Part shown: positions 1 through 9,405 of the stretch, piece by piece | How positions within the stretch are numbered: position 1 is the first letter of the stretch | Layout: every line of letters starts with the position of its first letter | Source of the DNA: Cytobacillus firmus | GTDB taxonomy: Bacteria; Bacillota; Bacilli; Bacillales; Cytobacillaceae | Assembly (NCBI RefSeq): GCF_023715565.1 | Contig: NZ_JAMBOJ010000050.1 | Coordinates: forward strand, 1-34,915 | Length of the DNA stretch: 34,915 nt | Direction: 5' to 3' | Translations under genes and position numbers: made by a program | Notes under the pieces: generated by a model | Told to the model about the DNA's origin: nothing | What the model saw: the letters and a program-made list of their open reading frames with translations, nothing else | Databases searched by the model: none

Positions 1-46
1 AACTTAATTGTATCAGAAGTGGTCCTTATTTTTCTCAAAAACAATC

Positions 47-91
47 AAAGCCGGTGACATTTTACTCGTCGTAAAATGTCACCGGCTTTTT
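47..91. terminator. Bidirectional-looking intrinsic terminator
   Basis: A perfect 19-bp inverted repeat (47-65 with 71-89) encloses a 5-base loop and is followed by a run of T on the plus strand. It lies beyond the stop of the minus-strand MFS gene, so it probably ends that transcript as well as a plus-strand gene left of the window. Confidence 0.85.
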
Positions 92-126
92 CATTTCAGA
101 GGTGGGTTTTGTCCCAGCCTCTTTTT

Positions 127-1386
127 TTAGCTGTCATTTGTGTCAGGTTTGATTGCTAAAATGGCTGCAAGGGCAGCAAGAATGGTTATTCCGCTTAAAA
201 TATAAAAGAGCCCTTTATCAGAGTGCTTCATCAGAATAGCAATGGCAGGCGGGCCGCCGGCAACCCCGATAAACCGCATTGAACTGTATAGCGAAGTAAT
301 GGTTCCACGTTCCTCTTTTGCAATTCCCTCCGTTATCAACGCATCCAAAGAAGGCAGTGCAACTCCTATGCCAATTCCGGCAAACAAGAACATGCTGATC
401 ATAAACCACATATTGTTTGAAAAGCTTAAGATTGCCGTGGCAACTGCCACAAGCACTGATCCTAAAAATATGATCCACTTCATCAGTATTTTATTCTCTT
501 TTATTTTTTTGCCTGTCAGATAGGATGAAAGGCAGAGTGCGCCAAGCGGAACAGCCAGCAGAAGCCCTTTTTTTACATCTTTAATATCGTATGTCTTTTC
601 AAGTACATCAGATAAATAAAAAAGGATCCCAAAAAGCACAAACATGAGAATGACACCTATCAAGAAAATAGCATAAAGCCATTTTCCATTGTTTTTAAAG
701 GTATCCTTAATATTGCTCCAAAACTTCTTTAGCGGAAGAGGTTCTTCTCTTTTATTTGGCGTTTTTACAAGGAAGAAAACCAGCAGGATTGAAATGGTAC
801 AAAAAACCGGAAAAGAAAAAAACGGTAAAAACCATATAAACCCTGCCAGAAAAGCACCAAGAATAGGTGATAAAACTTTTCCGAAAGTATTGGACGTTTC
901 AATCAGGCCAAGGGAGTTGCTGACGTCATCATCATTTTTAAACATATCCCCGACCAAAGGCATCACAATTGGTGCCGCACCGGCTGCCCCGACGCCCTGC
1001 AATGCCCTACCGGCTAATATGACCCAGTAAGCATCCGTCATTTTCCATGCCGCCCACCCGGAGATCAGCCCGCCGATTCCCGCAATGAGAAGACTCGGAA
1101 TAATAACTTTTTTACGGCCGATATGATCGGACAAAAAGCCTGCAATTGGAATCAATATAATAGCTACAATACTGTATACGGTAATTATCATGCTGGCTTG
1201 GAATGCAGTAATATTTAGTTTATTTTCCATCGCTGGCAGAACAGGAATCAGCATGGAATTCCCAAGTGTCATAACGAGAGGAATTGACGAAAGTGACAGT
1301 ATGGCCCATTTTTGGTTATGAGCATCATCACCTGACTTCCTTTTAGCTTTGGAATTTACAGATTGTAAATTTTCAATATGCTCCAT
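127..1386 (-). CDS. MFS transporter, DHA1 drug-efflux type
   Basis: A 419-residue, 12-helix major facilitator protein that probably exports a small molecule by proton antiport at the cytoplasmic membrane. The loop between helices 2 and 3 carries the MFS signature (GFLSDHIGRKK), and the helix-5 region has a GxxxGPxxG-like motif (SPILGAFLAG), as in 12-helix antiporters. I chose the ATG at 1386 because AGGAAGG (1394-1400) lies 7 bases upstream; an in-frame TTG at 1413 has no such site. The gene is divergent from the MOSC gene and ends at a strong terminator. The substrate cannot be read from the sequence; it could be a drug, dye or metabolite. Confidence 0.85.
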   Translation of the reverse strand: MEHIENLQSVNSKAKRKSGDDAHNQKWAILSLSSIPLVMTLGNSMLIPVLPAMENKLNITAFQASMIITVYSIVAIILIPIAGFLSDHIGRKKVIIPSLLIAGIGGLISGWAAWKMTDAYWVILAGRALQGVGAAGAAPIVMPLVGDMFKNDDDVSNSLGLIETSNTFGKVLSPILGAFLAGFIWFLPFFSFPVFCTISILLVFFLVKTPNKREEPLPLKKFWSNIKDTFKNNGKWLYAIFLIGVILMFVLFGILFYLSDVLEKTYDIKDVKKGLLLAVPLGALCLSSYLTGKKIKENKILMKWIIFLGSVLVAVATAILSFSNNMWFMISMFLFAGIGIGVALPSLDALITEGIAKEERGTITSLYSSMRFIGVAGGPPAIAILMKHSDKGLFYILSGITILAALAAILAIKPDTNDS

Positions 1387-1506
1387 GTTTCGACCTTCCT
1401 TTTCGTTAATCAAACTAGTCTTAATATGGGCTAATTGCAGGAAAACTAACTAGAAAAAACTCTGTCTTTTTATGGGAAAATAAAATTATGAAAAATATGT
1501 TTCGAT

Positions 1507-1535
1507 TTGCTAAAAAGAAACCGTTAAAATATATA
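1507..1535 (+). promoter_or_regulatory. Probable sigma-A promoter of the MOSC gene
   Basis: TTGCTA (1507-1512) and TATATA (1530-1535) are separated by 17 bases, and the GTG start lies about 28 bases further on. This is a plausible vegetative promoter; no operator is evident. Confidence 0.5.
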
Positions 1536-1563
1536 GAAAAGAGAATCTGGTGAGGGGGATTAT

Positions 1564-2196
1564 GTGAAAGAGATTATTGCTTTAAGCATAGGGAAGCCAA
1601 AAACACACACCTGGAAAAACAGTGTGGAAATTTCGGGCATTGGTAAAGATAAAATAAATAGTGTGTTTTTAACGAATGAAGGTTTTTTGGGAGATGGAGT
1701 AGCAAACACTGATTTTCATGGCGGCCCAGACCGTGCCGTATGCCTATATCCCTACGAACATTACGGTATGTGGGAGAAGGAATTTAAGAAGACATTCTCT
1801 CCTCCGTCATTTGGTGAAAATATTTGTGCGGGAAATATGCTGGAAAAGGATGTTTTTATCGGTGATACTTTTTCACTGGGGGAATCAATCATTCAAATAA
1901 CCCAGGGGCGTATCCCGTGCTCCACAGTATCAAAGCATAACGGAGAAGATCGGCTTTTAGGAAGAATTGTGGCAACATGCTTCACAGGCTACTTTTTCAG
2001 AGTGCTGAAAGAAGGAACTGTAACAGCAGACAGCGTATTTAAGCTAGAAGAAAGGAAGCAGGAAAGCCTGTCAGTCCTGAAATCAAACTATATCATGTTT
2101 CATGACCGCAAAAACCTTAAAGCAATTGAACAACTGCTTCGGGTTGAGGAACTTGCAGATGTCTGGAGAGAAAAGCTTGAGAAAGCGTTATTATAA
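1564..2196 (+). CDS. MOSC-domain protein, YiiM type
   Basis: A 210-residue protein of the MOSC (molybdenum cofactor sulfurase C-terminal) family, close in layout to E. coli YiiM and B. subtilis YflK. YiiM-type proteins use the molybdenum cofactor to reduce N-hydroxylated bases and related compounds. The family motif DFHGGPDRAV is at about residues 50-59 and the conserved cysteine of GRIPCSTVSKHNG near residue 120. The start is the GTG at 1564: the overlapping ATG at 1562 is followed at once by a stop, and a GAGGGGG site lies just upstream. It is monocistronic, ahead of the trp leader. Its substrate here is not known. Confidence 0.88.
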   Translation: MKEIIALSIGKPKTHTWKNSVEISGIGKDKINSVFLTNEGFLGDGVANTDFHGGPDRAVCLYPYEHYGMWEKEFKKTFSPPSFGENICAGNMLEKDVFIGDTFSLGESIIQITQGRIPCSTVSKHNGEDRLLGRIVATCFTGYFFRVLKEGTVTADSVFKLEERKQESLSVLKSNYIMFHDRKNLKAIEQLLRVEELADVWREKLEKALL

Positions 2197-2214
2197 AAAA
2201 ATGAAATTTAACCC

Positions 2215-2246
2215 TTGACATTTTTTATTTATCGGAATAGTATAAT
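2215..2246 (+). promoter_or_regulatory. Promoter of the trp T-box leader and operon
   Basis: TTGACA at 2215-2220 is a perfect -35. Two -10 options overlap: TAGTAT (2238-2243, spacer 17) and TATAAT (2241-2246, spacer 20). The first spacing is better and the second hexamer is better. It lies just before the first T-box leader, so transcription of the whole trp operon probably starts here. Confidence 0.7.
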
Positions 2247-2254
2247 AAGCAATA

Positions 2255-2530
2255 TATCGATCGGCAATGACAAAGAGTAGTAACTGCTGGTGAAGCTAAA
2301 GAGAGCTGATGGTTGGTGCAAATCAGCGTGGAAACAGCAGTGAATGGACTTTCGAGCCTCCAAACCGAACCTTTTTTAAGCAGTAGGCTTTGGCGAACGG
2401 TCTCATCGTTACAAGAGACAGATATTCAGGCAATGTTTGCTTTGATATCTGTTAAGTGAGCTGATTGATCAGCTAACAAAGGTGGCACCACGGGTTTCTC
2501 GTCCTTTTTAGACGGGGAGCCCTTTTTTAT
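2255..2530 (+). promoter_or_regulatory. T-box riboswitch 1, tryptophan (UGG specifier)
   Basis: First of two T-box leaders before trpE. The specifier context GAATGGACTT places the Trp codon UGG at 2345-2347. The conserved T-box (AAAGGTGGCACCACGG) is at 2478-2493. The terminator pairs 2492-2503 with 2511-2522 over 12 bp, including G-U pairs, and is followed by six T. Family knowledge: uncharged tRNA pairs with the specifier and with the T-box bulge and stabilises an antiterminator. Uncharged tRNA-Trp should therefore allow read-through. The upstream limit of stem I is approximate. Confidence 0.93.
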
Positions 2531-2569
2531 TTACACGCAACTTTATTACTTTAAATCGCTAAGCAAGAG

Positions 2570-2830
2570 GAGTAGAATGATTGGAATCCGTCCAAGAGAG
2601 CCGGGAATGGTGAGAGCCCGGTACGGAACATCATTCGAATGGACTTGCGAGAGGCTTCCTGAACGATAGTAGGGGAGCACGGGTTTCCGCCGTTAAAAGG
2701 ATAGGGTATCGATATATTTCCGTACCCGAAAAAGGGAGCAGCATTTTGCTCTAAAAAGAGGTGGCACCACGTTCACAAGACACGTCCTCTATACCTGCAG
2801 CTAATTGTGGGTATAGGGGGCTTTTTTTAT
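2570..2830 (+). promoter_or_regulatory. T-box riboswitch 2, tryptophan (UGG specifier)
   Basis: A second full T-box leader directly follows the first. The same context (CGAATGGACTTGCGAG) places UGG at 2640-2642. The T-box AAGAGGTGGCACCACG is at 2756-2771. The terminator pairs 2784-2795 with 2810-2821 over 12 bp and is followed by seven T (2822-2828). trpE begins 32 bases later. In tandem, both terminators must be bypassed, which should sharpen the response to tRNA-Trp charging. Confidence 0.93.
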
Positions 2831-2859
2831 TTTCCATAGAGAACTGGAGGAGAGTTATA

Positions 2860-4254
2860 TTGAAACCAACATTAGATGGTACTTATATAATCGAAGAGCT
2901 GGAGGGTGACACATTAACACCAATTTCAATCTATCAGAGAATGAGCGGAAGAAAAAAATTTCTGTTAGAAAGCTCGCTAAAGTATGAAAAATCGGGAAGA
3001 TATTCCTTTATTGGCGCAGATCCCGTAATGGAAATAAAAGGAGAAGGAAACAGGACAGCTGTTACTGTCGGGGGAAAAACAGAAGTTTTGGCTGAAAAAC
3101 CGCTTGATACGGTCAGAAGGCTGATGCCGGGGGGAAAGCTGCCCGCCCTTGAACGTTTCCCATTTTGTGGAGGAGCCGTTGGCTATGCAGGCTATGATGT
3201 CATCAGGCAATACGAAGATATTGGGACGATTCCTTATGATGAGCTGAATGTACCGGATGTCCACCTTATGTTTTTTGAGGAAGTGGCGGTTTTCGATCAT
3301 CTGGAGCAAAAGGTATATCTCGTAGCCATGCCTTTACTGGAAGAAACCGATGAATTTCAGCTGCGGGAAAAATTAAAGAAAAGAAAGACCGAAATCCAGA
3401 AAGGGACAGCGGGAAATGATTCGGAAGAAGCCACACTGTCATCTTTCAAGGCATCCATATCTAAAGAAGAATTCGTTGAAAAGGTAAACAAAGCTAAGTC
3501 CTATATTGAGGAGGGAGACATCTTCCAAGTGGTGCTTTCTCAGCGGTTAAAAGCAGAATTGACTGGAGATCCTTTCGCATTTTACAGGAAGTTACGAGTG
3601 CAAAATCCTTCTCCATATATGTACTATCTTGATTTTGATGAATATCAAGTTGCAGGGGCATCGCCTGAGAGCCTAATAAAAGCAGCAGGTGATAAAGTAA
3701 TTACGAATCCGATTGCTGGAACAAGGCCAAGAGGCAAGACAGAAGAGGAAGACTTACAGCTTGAAAGGGACCTGGTAGAAGATGAAAAGGAGCTTGCCGA
3801 ACACAGGATGCTGCTCGATCTGGGCAGAAATGATCTCGGTCGTGTTTGCGAATTCGGATCGGTCACTATTGAAAAAAACATGATAATTGAGAGGTATAAG
3901 CATGTCATGCACCTTGTATCCGAAGTCGGCGGCAGGCTGAAGAATTCACATACATCGATTGATGCCTTAATTGCGTGTCTGCCTGCAGGAACAGTTTCAG
4001 GTGCTCCCAAAATTAGAGCAATGGAAATTATCAACGAACTTGAAACCGTGAAAAGAGGAATTTACTCAGGAGCGGTTGGCTATTTTTCCGGAAATGGCAA
4101 CATGGATTTCGCACTGGCTATCAGGACAATGGTGATTAAAGATGGATTTGCCTATATACAAGCTGGGGCAGGTATCGTGCATGATTCTATACCTGAAAAA
4201 GAGTATGAAGAAACGCTTCATAAATTAAGAGCATTTTTGGAGGAAAAAAAATGA
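2860..4254 (+). CDS. trpE: Anthranilate synthase component I
   Basis: A 464-residue chorismate-utilising enzyme that makes anthranilate with TrpG, the first step of tryptophan synthesis. The N-terminal LLESS motif corresponds to the tryptophan feedback site. The C-terminal catalytic region carries PAGTVSGAPKIRAMEI and a GAGIVHDSIPEKEYEE segment. The start is the TTG at 2860, 7 bases after GGAGGAG (2846-2852). The same frame is open back to a GTG at 2761, but that lies inside the T-box element and would add a non-conserved extension, so I rejected it. It overlaps trpG by ATGA. Expression is set by the two T-box leaders. Confidence 0.97.
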   Translation: MKPTLDGTYIIEELEGDTLTPISIYQRMSGRKKFLLESSLKYEKSGRYSFIGADPVMEIKGEGNRTAVTVGGKTEVLAEKPLDTVRRLMPGGKLPALERFPFCGGAVGYAGYDVIRQYEDIGTIPYDELNVPDVHLMFFEEVAVFDHLEQKVYLVAMPLLEETDEFQLREKLKKRKTEIQKGTAGNDSEEATLSSFKASISKEEFVEKVNKAKSYIEEGDIFQVVLSQRLKAELTGDPFAFYRKLRVQNPSPYMYYLDFDEYQVAGASPESLIKAAGDKVITNPIAGTRPRGKTEEEDLQLERDLVEDEKELAEHRMLLDLGRNDLGRVCEFGSVTIEKNMIIERYKHVMHLVSEVGGRLKNSHTSIDALIACLPAGTVSGAPKIRAMEIINELETVKRGIYSGAVGYFSGNGNMDFALAIRTMVIKDGFAYIQAGAGIVHDSIPEKEYEETLHKLRAFLEEKK

Positions 4255-4862
4255 TTCTGCTGATTGATAATTATGATTCATTTACATTTAATCTTTATCA
4301 GTATCTGGGTGAACTGGGTCAGGAAATAAAAGTTGTAAGGAATGATCAAATAACAATCGACGAAATAGAACAATTGAATCCCGATGCAATTGTTCTTTCT
4401 CCGGGACCTGGACGGCCGGAAAAAGCGGGGATCATTGTGGAAGTTATTCAGCATTTTTACAGGAAGCTTCCTATCCTCGGCATTTGCCTTGGCCACCAGG
4501 CAATCGGCTATGCCTTTGGGGCAAAAATTGATAAAGCAAGGAAAATCATGCATGGAAAGGTGTCCAATCTTAAGCATAATGGATCGCAGTTGTTCCAATA
4601 CATGCCGCAGCCAATCAGCATTATGCGCTATCACTCCTTAATTATTCAATCGGGGACTTTGCCTGGCAGCTTTAAGGTTTTGGCCAGATCAATGGATGAC
4701 AATGAAATAATGGCAATCAAGCATGAAGATTATCCATTATACGGCTTGCAGTTCCATCCGGAGTCGGTAGGAACTGGCCTTGGAAAAAGAATTTTGGAAA
4801 ACTTTCTACAAACAATCAGGAGGGAAGATAAGAGTGAAAACAATACTGCAGAGGTTATCTGA
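4251..4862 (+). CDS. trpG: Anthranilate synthase component II (glutamine amidotransferase)
   Basis: A 203-residue class I glutamine amidotransferase that supplies ammonia to TrpE. The nucleophile is Cys79 in GICLGHQ, and the other triad residues are His169 and Glu171 in FHPES. It overlaps trpE by four bases (ATGA) and trpD by 29 bases. B. subtilis keeps its only such gene (pabA) in the folate operon; here it lies between trpE and trpD, as in several other Bacillaceae. It could also serve PabB, which the window does not show. Confidence 0.95.
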   Translation: MILLIDNYDSFTFNLYQYLGELGQEIKVVRNDQITIDEIEQLNPDAIVLSPGPGRPEKAGIIVEVIQHFYRKLPILGICLGHQAIGYAFGAKIDKARKIMHGKVSNLKHNGSQLFQYMPQPISIMRYHSLIIQSGTLPGSFKVLARSMDDNEIMAIKHEDYPLYGLQFHPESVGTGLGKRILENFLQTIRREDKSENNTAEVI

Positions 4863-5859
4863 ACGGGAGTCATTAACAGAGGCAGAAATGAAGGAAGCAA
4901 TGGACAATTTATTTGCCCAGGATGTAACGGACAGTGAAATTGCGGCATTTATGGTGAGCCTTAAAACAAAAGGAGAAACAGTTGAAGAAATTGCAGGCAT
5001 TGTAAAAGCGATGAGGGGTAAATCTCTTTCATTTAGTAAGAAGATTCCTAATGTTTTGGATAACTGTGGTACAGGAGGAGATGGTTCAAGCAGCTTTAAT
5101 ATCAGCTCCACTTCGGCCTTTGTGATTGCAGGTGCCGGAATTCCTGTTGCAAAGCACGGAAACCGAAGTGTATCCAGCAAAACAGGCAGTGCCGATGTTT
5201 TGGAGCATTTGGGAATAAATCTGAATCACCCGCCTGAGCGCACGGAGGAAATATTGGAGGAAATCGGGATTGCCTTTCTATTTGCTCCTCATGTACATCC
5301 GAATATTAAAAGAATCATGAAAGTACGCAAGGATTTGAGGATACCGACAACCTTCAACCTGATAGGGCCATTGACTAATCCGGTTGAACTTGATCATCAG
5401 CTTCTCGGGATTTACAGGAGGGATTCTATTGAAATGTTTGCAGAGGTCCTTAAAACTTTGGGAAGAAAGCGGGCTGTTGTTTTAAATGGTGCTGGGTTTA
5501 TGGATGAAGCATCCCTGCAGGGGGATAATCACCTGGCTATCCTTAATAACGGCAAGGTAACGAAAAAAATTCTCCACCCAGAGGAAGTTGGTCTATCCGT
5601 CTGCAGCAATGAGGAGATCAGAGGCGGAGATTCAAGGGAAAATGCTGAAATTCTTATGAGTGTCCTGAAGGGAGAAAAGGGAGCAAGAAGAGATACTGTT
5701 CTTCTTAACGCCGGGATTGGCATCTTTACAGGAGGCAGGGCTGAAACGATTCAAGATGGGATAAATTCAGCTAAAGAAAGCATTGATTCAGGAGCTGCCT
5801 TACAAAAACTTCATCAGTTAATCGAAGCAAGTAAAAGCATCCATAAAGAGGTGATATAA
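4834..5859 (+). CDS. trpD: Anthranilate phosphoribosyltransferase
   Basis: A 341-residue enzyme that joins anthranilate to phosphoribosyl pyrophosphate. The glycine-rich GTGGDG motif with the following SSSFNISS segment forms the PRPP site, and KHGNRSVSSKTGSADVLE and the RKDLRIPTTFNLIGPLTNP region are also typical. I chose the GTG at 4834, 8 bases after AGGAGGG, giving the normal family length. An in-frame ATG at 4780 lies deep inside trpG. It ends with TAA directly against the trpC ATG. Confidence 0.95.
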   Translation: MKTILQRLSERESLTEAEMKEAMDNLFAQDVTDSEIAAFMVSLKTKGETVEEIAGIVKAMRGKSLSFSKKIPNVLDNCGTGGDGSSSFNISSTSAFVIAGAGIPVAKHGNRSVSSKTGSADVLEHLGINLNHPPERTEEILEEIGIAFLFAPHVHPNIKRIMKVRKDLRIPTTFNLIGPLTNPVELDHQLLGIYRRDSIEMFAEVLKTLGRKRAVVLNGAGFMDEASLQGDNHLAILNNGKVTKKILHPEEVGLSVCSNEEIRGGDSRENAEILMSVLKGEKGARRDTVLLNAGIGIFTGGRAETIQDGINSAKESIDSGAALQKLHQLIEASKSIHKEVI

Positions 5860-6648
5860 ATGGGAACAATTTTAGATCAAATTCTGGCTGAAAAAAGAAA
5901 AGAAGTCATCTTAATGAAACAGGAAGTTGTCGATGCTCAAGAAACCGGAAGCAAACGGTCATTTATTAAAAGGCTTGCGTCAGGCAGCGAACTGGCTGTG
6001 ATTGCCGAGTTCAAAAGAGCCTCACCATCAAAGGGCGATATAAATACCGGGCAAAATCCGAAAGACCAGGCATTATTTTATAAAAAGTATGGTGCGGATG
6101 CGATTTCCGTTTTAACGGATAATAGGTTTTTTAAAGGCAGCTTCGCTGATCTTTCAGCTGTCAGAGAGACAGTGGACCTCCCGATTCTCTGCAAAGACTT
6201 CATTGTAGATGAGGTGCAAATCTTAAAGGCAAAAGCAAAAGGGGCAAACCTGATTTTACTCATTGCTGCTGCCATGGATGCAGAACGTCTTCAAAAGCTT
6301 TTTGATTTTGCTGAGGGTGAAGGCCTTGAAGTATTAATGGAGGTTCATAATGAAGAAGAGCTGGAAATTGCGTTGAAAACCGGAGCACAGTTGATCGGAG
6401 TCAACAATCGGAATTTAAAAACCTTTGAAGTAGATCTGAGTGTAACAGAAAAACTTGCGCCGCTAATAAAGAAAGCGGGAAAATTTCTGATCAGCGAGAG
6501 CGGAATTAAGTCGGAAGACGATGTGCAGCGTGTCATTGCAGCAGGAGCAAATGCCATCCTTGTCGGAGAAGCATTTATGAAAGCAGAGAACCTGGAAGGG
6601 CTTTTGAATTCCATGAAGCTTCCTTTGCAGGGGGCTGTCAGAAAATGA
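5860..6648 (+). CDS. trpC: Indole-3-glycerol phosphate synthase
   Basis: A 262-residue (beta/alpha)8-barrel enzyme that closes the indole ring. The catalytic lysine segment IAEFKRASPSKG is present, followed by the CKDFIVDEVQ strand and LIGVNNRNLKTFEVD. SESGI and ILVGEAFM near the C terminus form the phosphate site. The ATG directly follows the trpD stop, and AGAGGTGAT at the end of trpD serves as its ribosome binding site. The end overlaps trpF by ATGA. Confidence 0.96.
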   Translation: MGTILDQILAEKRKEVILMKQEVVDAQETGSKRSFIKRLASGSELAVIAEFKRASPSKGDINTGQNPKDQALFYKKYGADAISVLTDNRFFKGSFADLSAVRETVDLPILCKDFIVDEVQILKAKAKGANLILLIAAAMDAERLQKLFDFAEGEGLEVLMEVHNEEELEIALKTGAQLIGVNNRNLKTFEVDLSVTEKLAPLIKKAGKFLISESGIKSEDDVQRVIAAGANAILVGEAFMKAENLEGLLNSMKLPLQGAVRK

Positions 6649-7268
6649 AGGTGAAGATTTGCGGAATTAGAGATATCAGCATGGCGCTTACTGCGATAGA
6701 TAGCGGTGCGGATGCCTTGGGATTTGTGTTTGCTGAAAGCAAAAGAAAAATTGCACCTGCGGCGGCAGGCGAAATAATTAAAGAGCTTCCCGGGGATGTG
6801 CTAAAAGTCGGAGTATTTGTGAATGAAACGAAGGAAAACATTGAGAAAATAGCCAGTATTTCTGGAATAAATGTCATTCAGCTTCATGGAGATGAAACGC
6901 CGGAATACTGCACCACATTTTCTTTACCAGTTATAAAAGCCCTGAGCATTGGATCACCAGATGATCTATCTAAACTGGATGAATATACATGTGAATACGT
7001 TCTTCTTGATAGTCCAAAAGGAAAATATCGAGGGGGCAACGGGGTAACGTTTGATTGGTCGGTTCTAAATAAAGACCCTAAGCAAAACAACAGAATTATC
7101 CTTGCAGGAGGTCTCAATCCAGAAAATGTGGTGGAAGGAATTAAAGCTGCCAATCCTTATATGGTTGATGTAAGCAGCGGGGTTGAAACGAGAGGAAAGA
7201 AAGATCCTGAAAAAATAAAAAGATTCATAGACAACGCTAAACGTATGGAGAGGGAGGAAGTAAAATGA
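6645..7268 (+). CDS. trpF: Phosphoribosylanthranilate isomerase
   Basis: A 207-residue barrel enzyme catalysing the Amadori rearrangement between the TrpD and TrpC steps. The N terminus [10 protein letters not shown] carries the catalytic cysteine (Cys6). [20 protein letters not shown] and the C-terminal VDVSSGVE are family motifs, with the catalytic aspartate probably in [12 protein letters not shown]. It overlaps both neighbours by ATGA, so translational coupling is likely. Confidence 0.95.
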   Translation: MKVKICGIRDISMALTAIDSGADALGFVFAESKRKIAPAAAGEIIKELPGDVLKVGVFVNETKENIEKIASISGINVIQLHGDETPEYCTTFSLPVIKALSIGSPDDLSKLDEYTCEYVLLDSPKGKYRGGNGVTFDWSVLNKDPKQNNRIILAGGLNPENVVEGIKAANPYMVDVSSGVETRGKKDPEKIKRFIDNAKRMEREEVK

Positions 7269-8470
7269 ACGCAGCTTATACTTTGCCTGATGAACGGGGC
7301 CACTTTGGGACATATGGAGGCAGGTACGTGCCTGAGACACTAATGCAGGCCATTCTTGAACTGGAGGAGGAATATAAGAAAGCACAGGCTGATGAAAGTT
7401 TTCAAAAGGAACTCCAAGGTTTGCTGAAGGACTATGTCGGGAGGGAAACTCCTCTGTATTTTGCAGAAAACCTCACAAAATATGCTGGTGGTGCGAAAAT
7501 CTATCTTAAAAGGGAAGATTTGAACCATACAGGAGCACATAAAATCAACAACTCACTCGGCCAGGCTCTATTGGCACAGCGGATGGGCAAAAGGAAAATC
7601 GTAGCTGAGACGGGTGCAGGGCAGCATGGAGTTGCAACAGCAACTGCCTGTGCACTTTTAAATCTAGAATGTATTATTTTTATGGGTGAAGAGGATATCA
7701 GACGACAACAGCTGAACGTATTCAGAATGGAATTGCTTGGAGCAAAGGTTGTAGGAGTGAAATCAGGAAGTGCCACACTTAAAGATGCAGTCAATGAAGC
7801 CCTCCGCTACTGGGTGACTAACGTTGAGGATACCCATTATATTCTGGGGTCAGTTATGGGGCCGCATCCTTTTCCGATGATTGTCCGTGATTTCCAAAGT
7901 GTTATCGGAAATGAGACAAAGGAGCAATATCTTGAAAAAGAAGGAAAACTCCCTGATGCAGTTGTAGCATGCATTGGCGGCGGAAGCAATTCAATGGGCA
8001 TGTTCTATCCTTTCATTAAAGATGAAACTGTCCGCATGATTGGGGTGGAAGCAGCTGGGTTGGGAACAGATACCGAAAAACATGCTGCCTCTTTAACAAA
8101 AGGAACGCCAGGAGTTCTTCATGGGGCATTAATGTATTTGCTGCAGGATGAACACGGGCAGATTCAGGAAGCACATTCCATTTCAGCAGGCCTGGATTAT
8201 CCTGGAGTAGGCCCTGAGCACAGCTATATGAAAGACAGCGGAAGAGCCGAGTATGAATCGATCACAGATGAAAAGGCGCTTGAGGCGTTACAACTATTAT
8301 GCAAGCTGGAAGGCATTATTCCTGCTTTAGAAAGCTCCCATGCGGTTGCCTATGCATTAAAGCTTGCACCGCAAATGAATAAAGACGAGGGCCTTGTTAT
8401 CTGTCTATCCGGCAGAGGGGATAAAGATGTAGAAACAGTGAGAGCAAGATTAGGAGGGAAAGGACAATGA
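7265..8470 (+). CDS. trpB: Tryptophan synthase beta chain
   Basis: A 401-residue pyridoxal-phosphate enzyme that condenses indole with serine, working as an alpha2-beta2 complex with TrpA. The PLP lysine is Lys93 in [22 protein letters not shown] binds the cofactor phosphate, and the glutamate is in GVEAAG. It is of normal length and shows no damage. It overlaps trpF and trpA by ATGA. Confidence 0.97.
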   Translation: MNAAYTLPDERGHFGTYGGRYVPETLMQAILELEEEYKKAQADESFQKELQGLLKDYVGRETPLYFAENLTKYAGGAKIYLKREDLNHTGAHKINNSLGQALLAQRMGKRKIVAETGAGQHGVATATACALLNLECIIFMGEEDIRRQQLNVFRMELLGAKVVGVKSGSATLKDAVNEALRYWVTNVEDTHYILGSVMGPHPFPMIVRDFQSVIGNETKEQYLEKEGKLPDAVVACIGGGSNSMGMFYPFIKDETVRMIGVEAAGLGTDTEKHAASLTKGTPGVLHGALMYLLQDEHGQIQEAHSISAGLDYPGVGPEHSYMKDSGRAEYESITDEKALEALQLLCKLEGIIPALESSHAVAYALKLAPQMNKDEGLVICLSGRGDKDVETVRARLGGKGQ

Positions 8471-9252
8471 ACCGGATTGAAAAAGTTTTTCAGAATTTAA
8501 AGCAAAACAATGAAAAAGCGTTTGTGCCATATATTATGGCTGGCGATGGGGGATTGGAGACACTGGCTGAGAAAATTACATTCCTCGAAAAAGCGGGAGC
8601 AACAGCCATTGAAATCGGAATACCTTTTTCGGATCCGGTAGCAGATGGACCGGTAATCCAACAGGCAGGCATCCGGGCATTAGAAGCAGGAACAACACTT
8701 AAGGGCGTATTAGCTGCAATTGCGGAGATCCGGCCAATTGTTCATATTCCGCTTATTTTTATGACATACATGAATCCGATCATGGCATATGGCATTGGCA
8801 ACTTTATTTCTGATGCTTCAGGATCTGGGGTGGACGGCCTAATTTTGCCTGACCTTCCTGCAGAGGAAGAGGAAATCATTGCACCGGTTGCTGAAAAAGC
8901 CGGAATCGAAATTATTCGTCTTGTAACATTGACGAGCCCGTTAGGTAGGATTCAGGAGATTGCTGGCAAAGGAAAAGGATTTCTATATGCTGTAACTGTT
9001 AATGGCATAACAGGTGCAAGAAAAGGATTTAAAGAAGAACTCGGAAAGCACTTGGAAAGGGTTAAGGAGGTAAGTCCAATTCCGGTATTGGCAGGCTTCG
9101 GAATTTCAGAACCCCAGCATGTAAAAGAAATGAATCAATATTGTGACGGTGTCATTGTTGGAAGCAGGATTATAGAGCTTTTCCAAAGCGGTGAGTTAGT
9201 AAAAATAGAAGAGCTGATCGCTTCATCTAAAATAGAAGAAATTAAATTATGA
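8467..9252 (+). CDS. trpA: Tryptophan synthase alpha chain
   Basis: A 261-residue barrel enzyme that cleaves indole-3-glycerol phosphate and channels indole to TrpB. The catalytic residues are Glu49 ([15 protein letters not shown]) and Asp60. [15 protein letters not shown] and AGFGIS are typical loop and phosphate-site segments. It is the last gene of the seven-gene operon and is followed within six bases by an intrinsic terminator. Confidence 0.96.
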   Translation: MNRIEKVFQNLKQNNEKAFVPYIMAGDGGLETLAEKITFLEKAGATAIEIGIPFSDPVADGPVIQQAGIRALEAGTTLKGVLAAIAEIRPIVHIPLIFMTYMNPIMAYGIGNFISDASGSGVDGLILPDLPAEEEEIIAPVAEKAGIEIIRLVTLTSPLGRIQEIAGKGKGFLYAVTVNGITGARKGFKEELGKHLERVKEVSPIPVLAGFGISEPQHVKEMNQYCDGVIVGSRIIELFQSGELVKIEELIASSKIEEIKL

Positions 9253-9257
9253 AACAA

Positions 9258-9288
9258 AAGCTTTCTCCCTGGTGGAGGAAGCTTTTTT
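9258..9288 (+). terminator. trp operon terminator
   Basis: An 11-bp stem (9258-9268 with 9274-9284, one G-U pair) with a 5-base loop and a T run up to 9288, directly after trpA. Confidence 0.9.
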
Positions 9289-9327
9289 CTTAATAATGCC
9301 CATTTTTAAAAATATTGGTTGTAAAGG

Positions 9328-9355
9328 TTGACATGAAAAGTGAATACATTATAAT
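9328..9355 (+). promoter_or_regulatory. Promoter of the NitT/TauT-type ABC operon
   Basis: Perfect TTGACA (9328-9333) and TATAAT (9350-9355) hexamers separated by 16 bases, about 50 bases before the ATPase gene. I see no TnrA box (TGTNA-N7-TNACA) in this region. A nearby TGTAA and TGACA pair is only 4 bases apart and does not fit. Confidence 0.75.
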
Positions 9356-9405
9356 TACAGTAATCCGAGTAAATTAATGAGATTTATAGGAATAGGTGAT
9401 TTTGA

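Noticed and set aside
2761..2859. An N-terminal extension of trpE from the GTG at 2761
   Set aside because: It would be encoded by the T-box and terminator of leader 2. The TTG at 2860 has a good binding site and gives the normal protein length.
9317..9333. TGTAA...TGACA near the ABC promoter as a TnrA box
   Set aside because: The half-sites are 4 bases apart instead of 7 and overlap the -35 hexamer.
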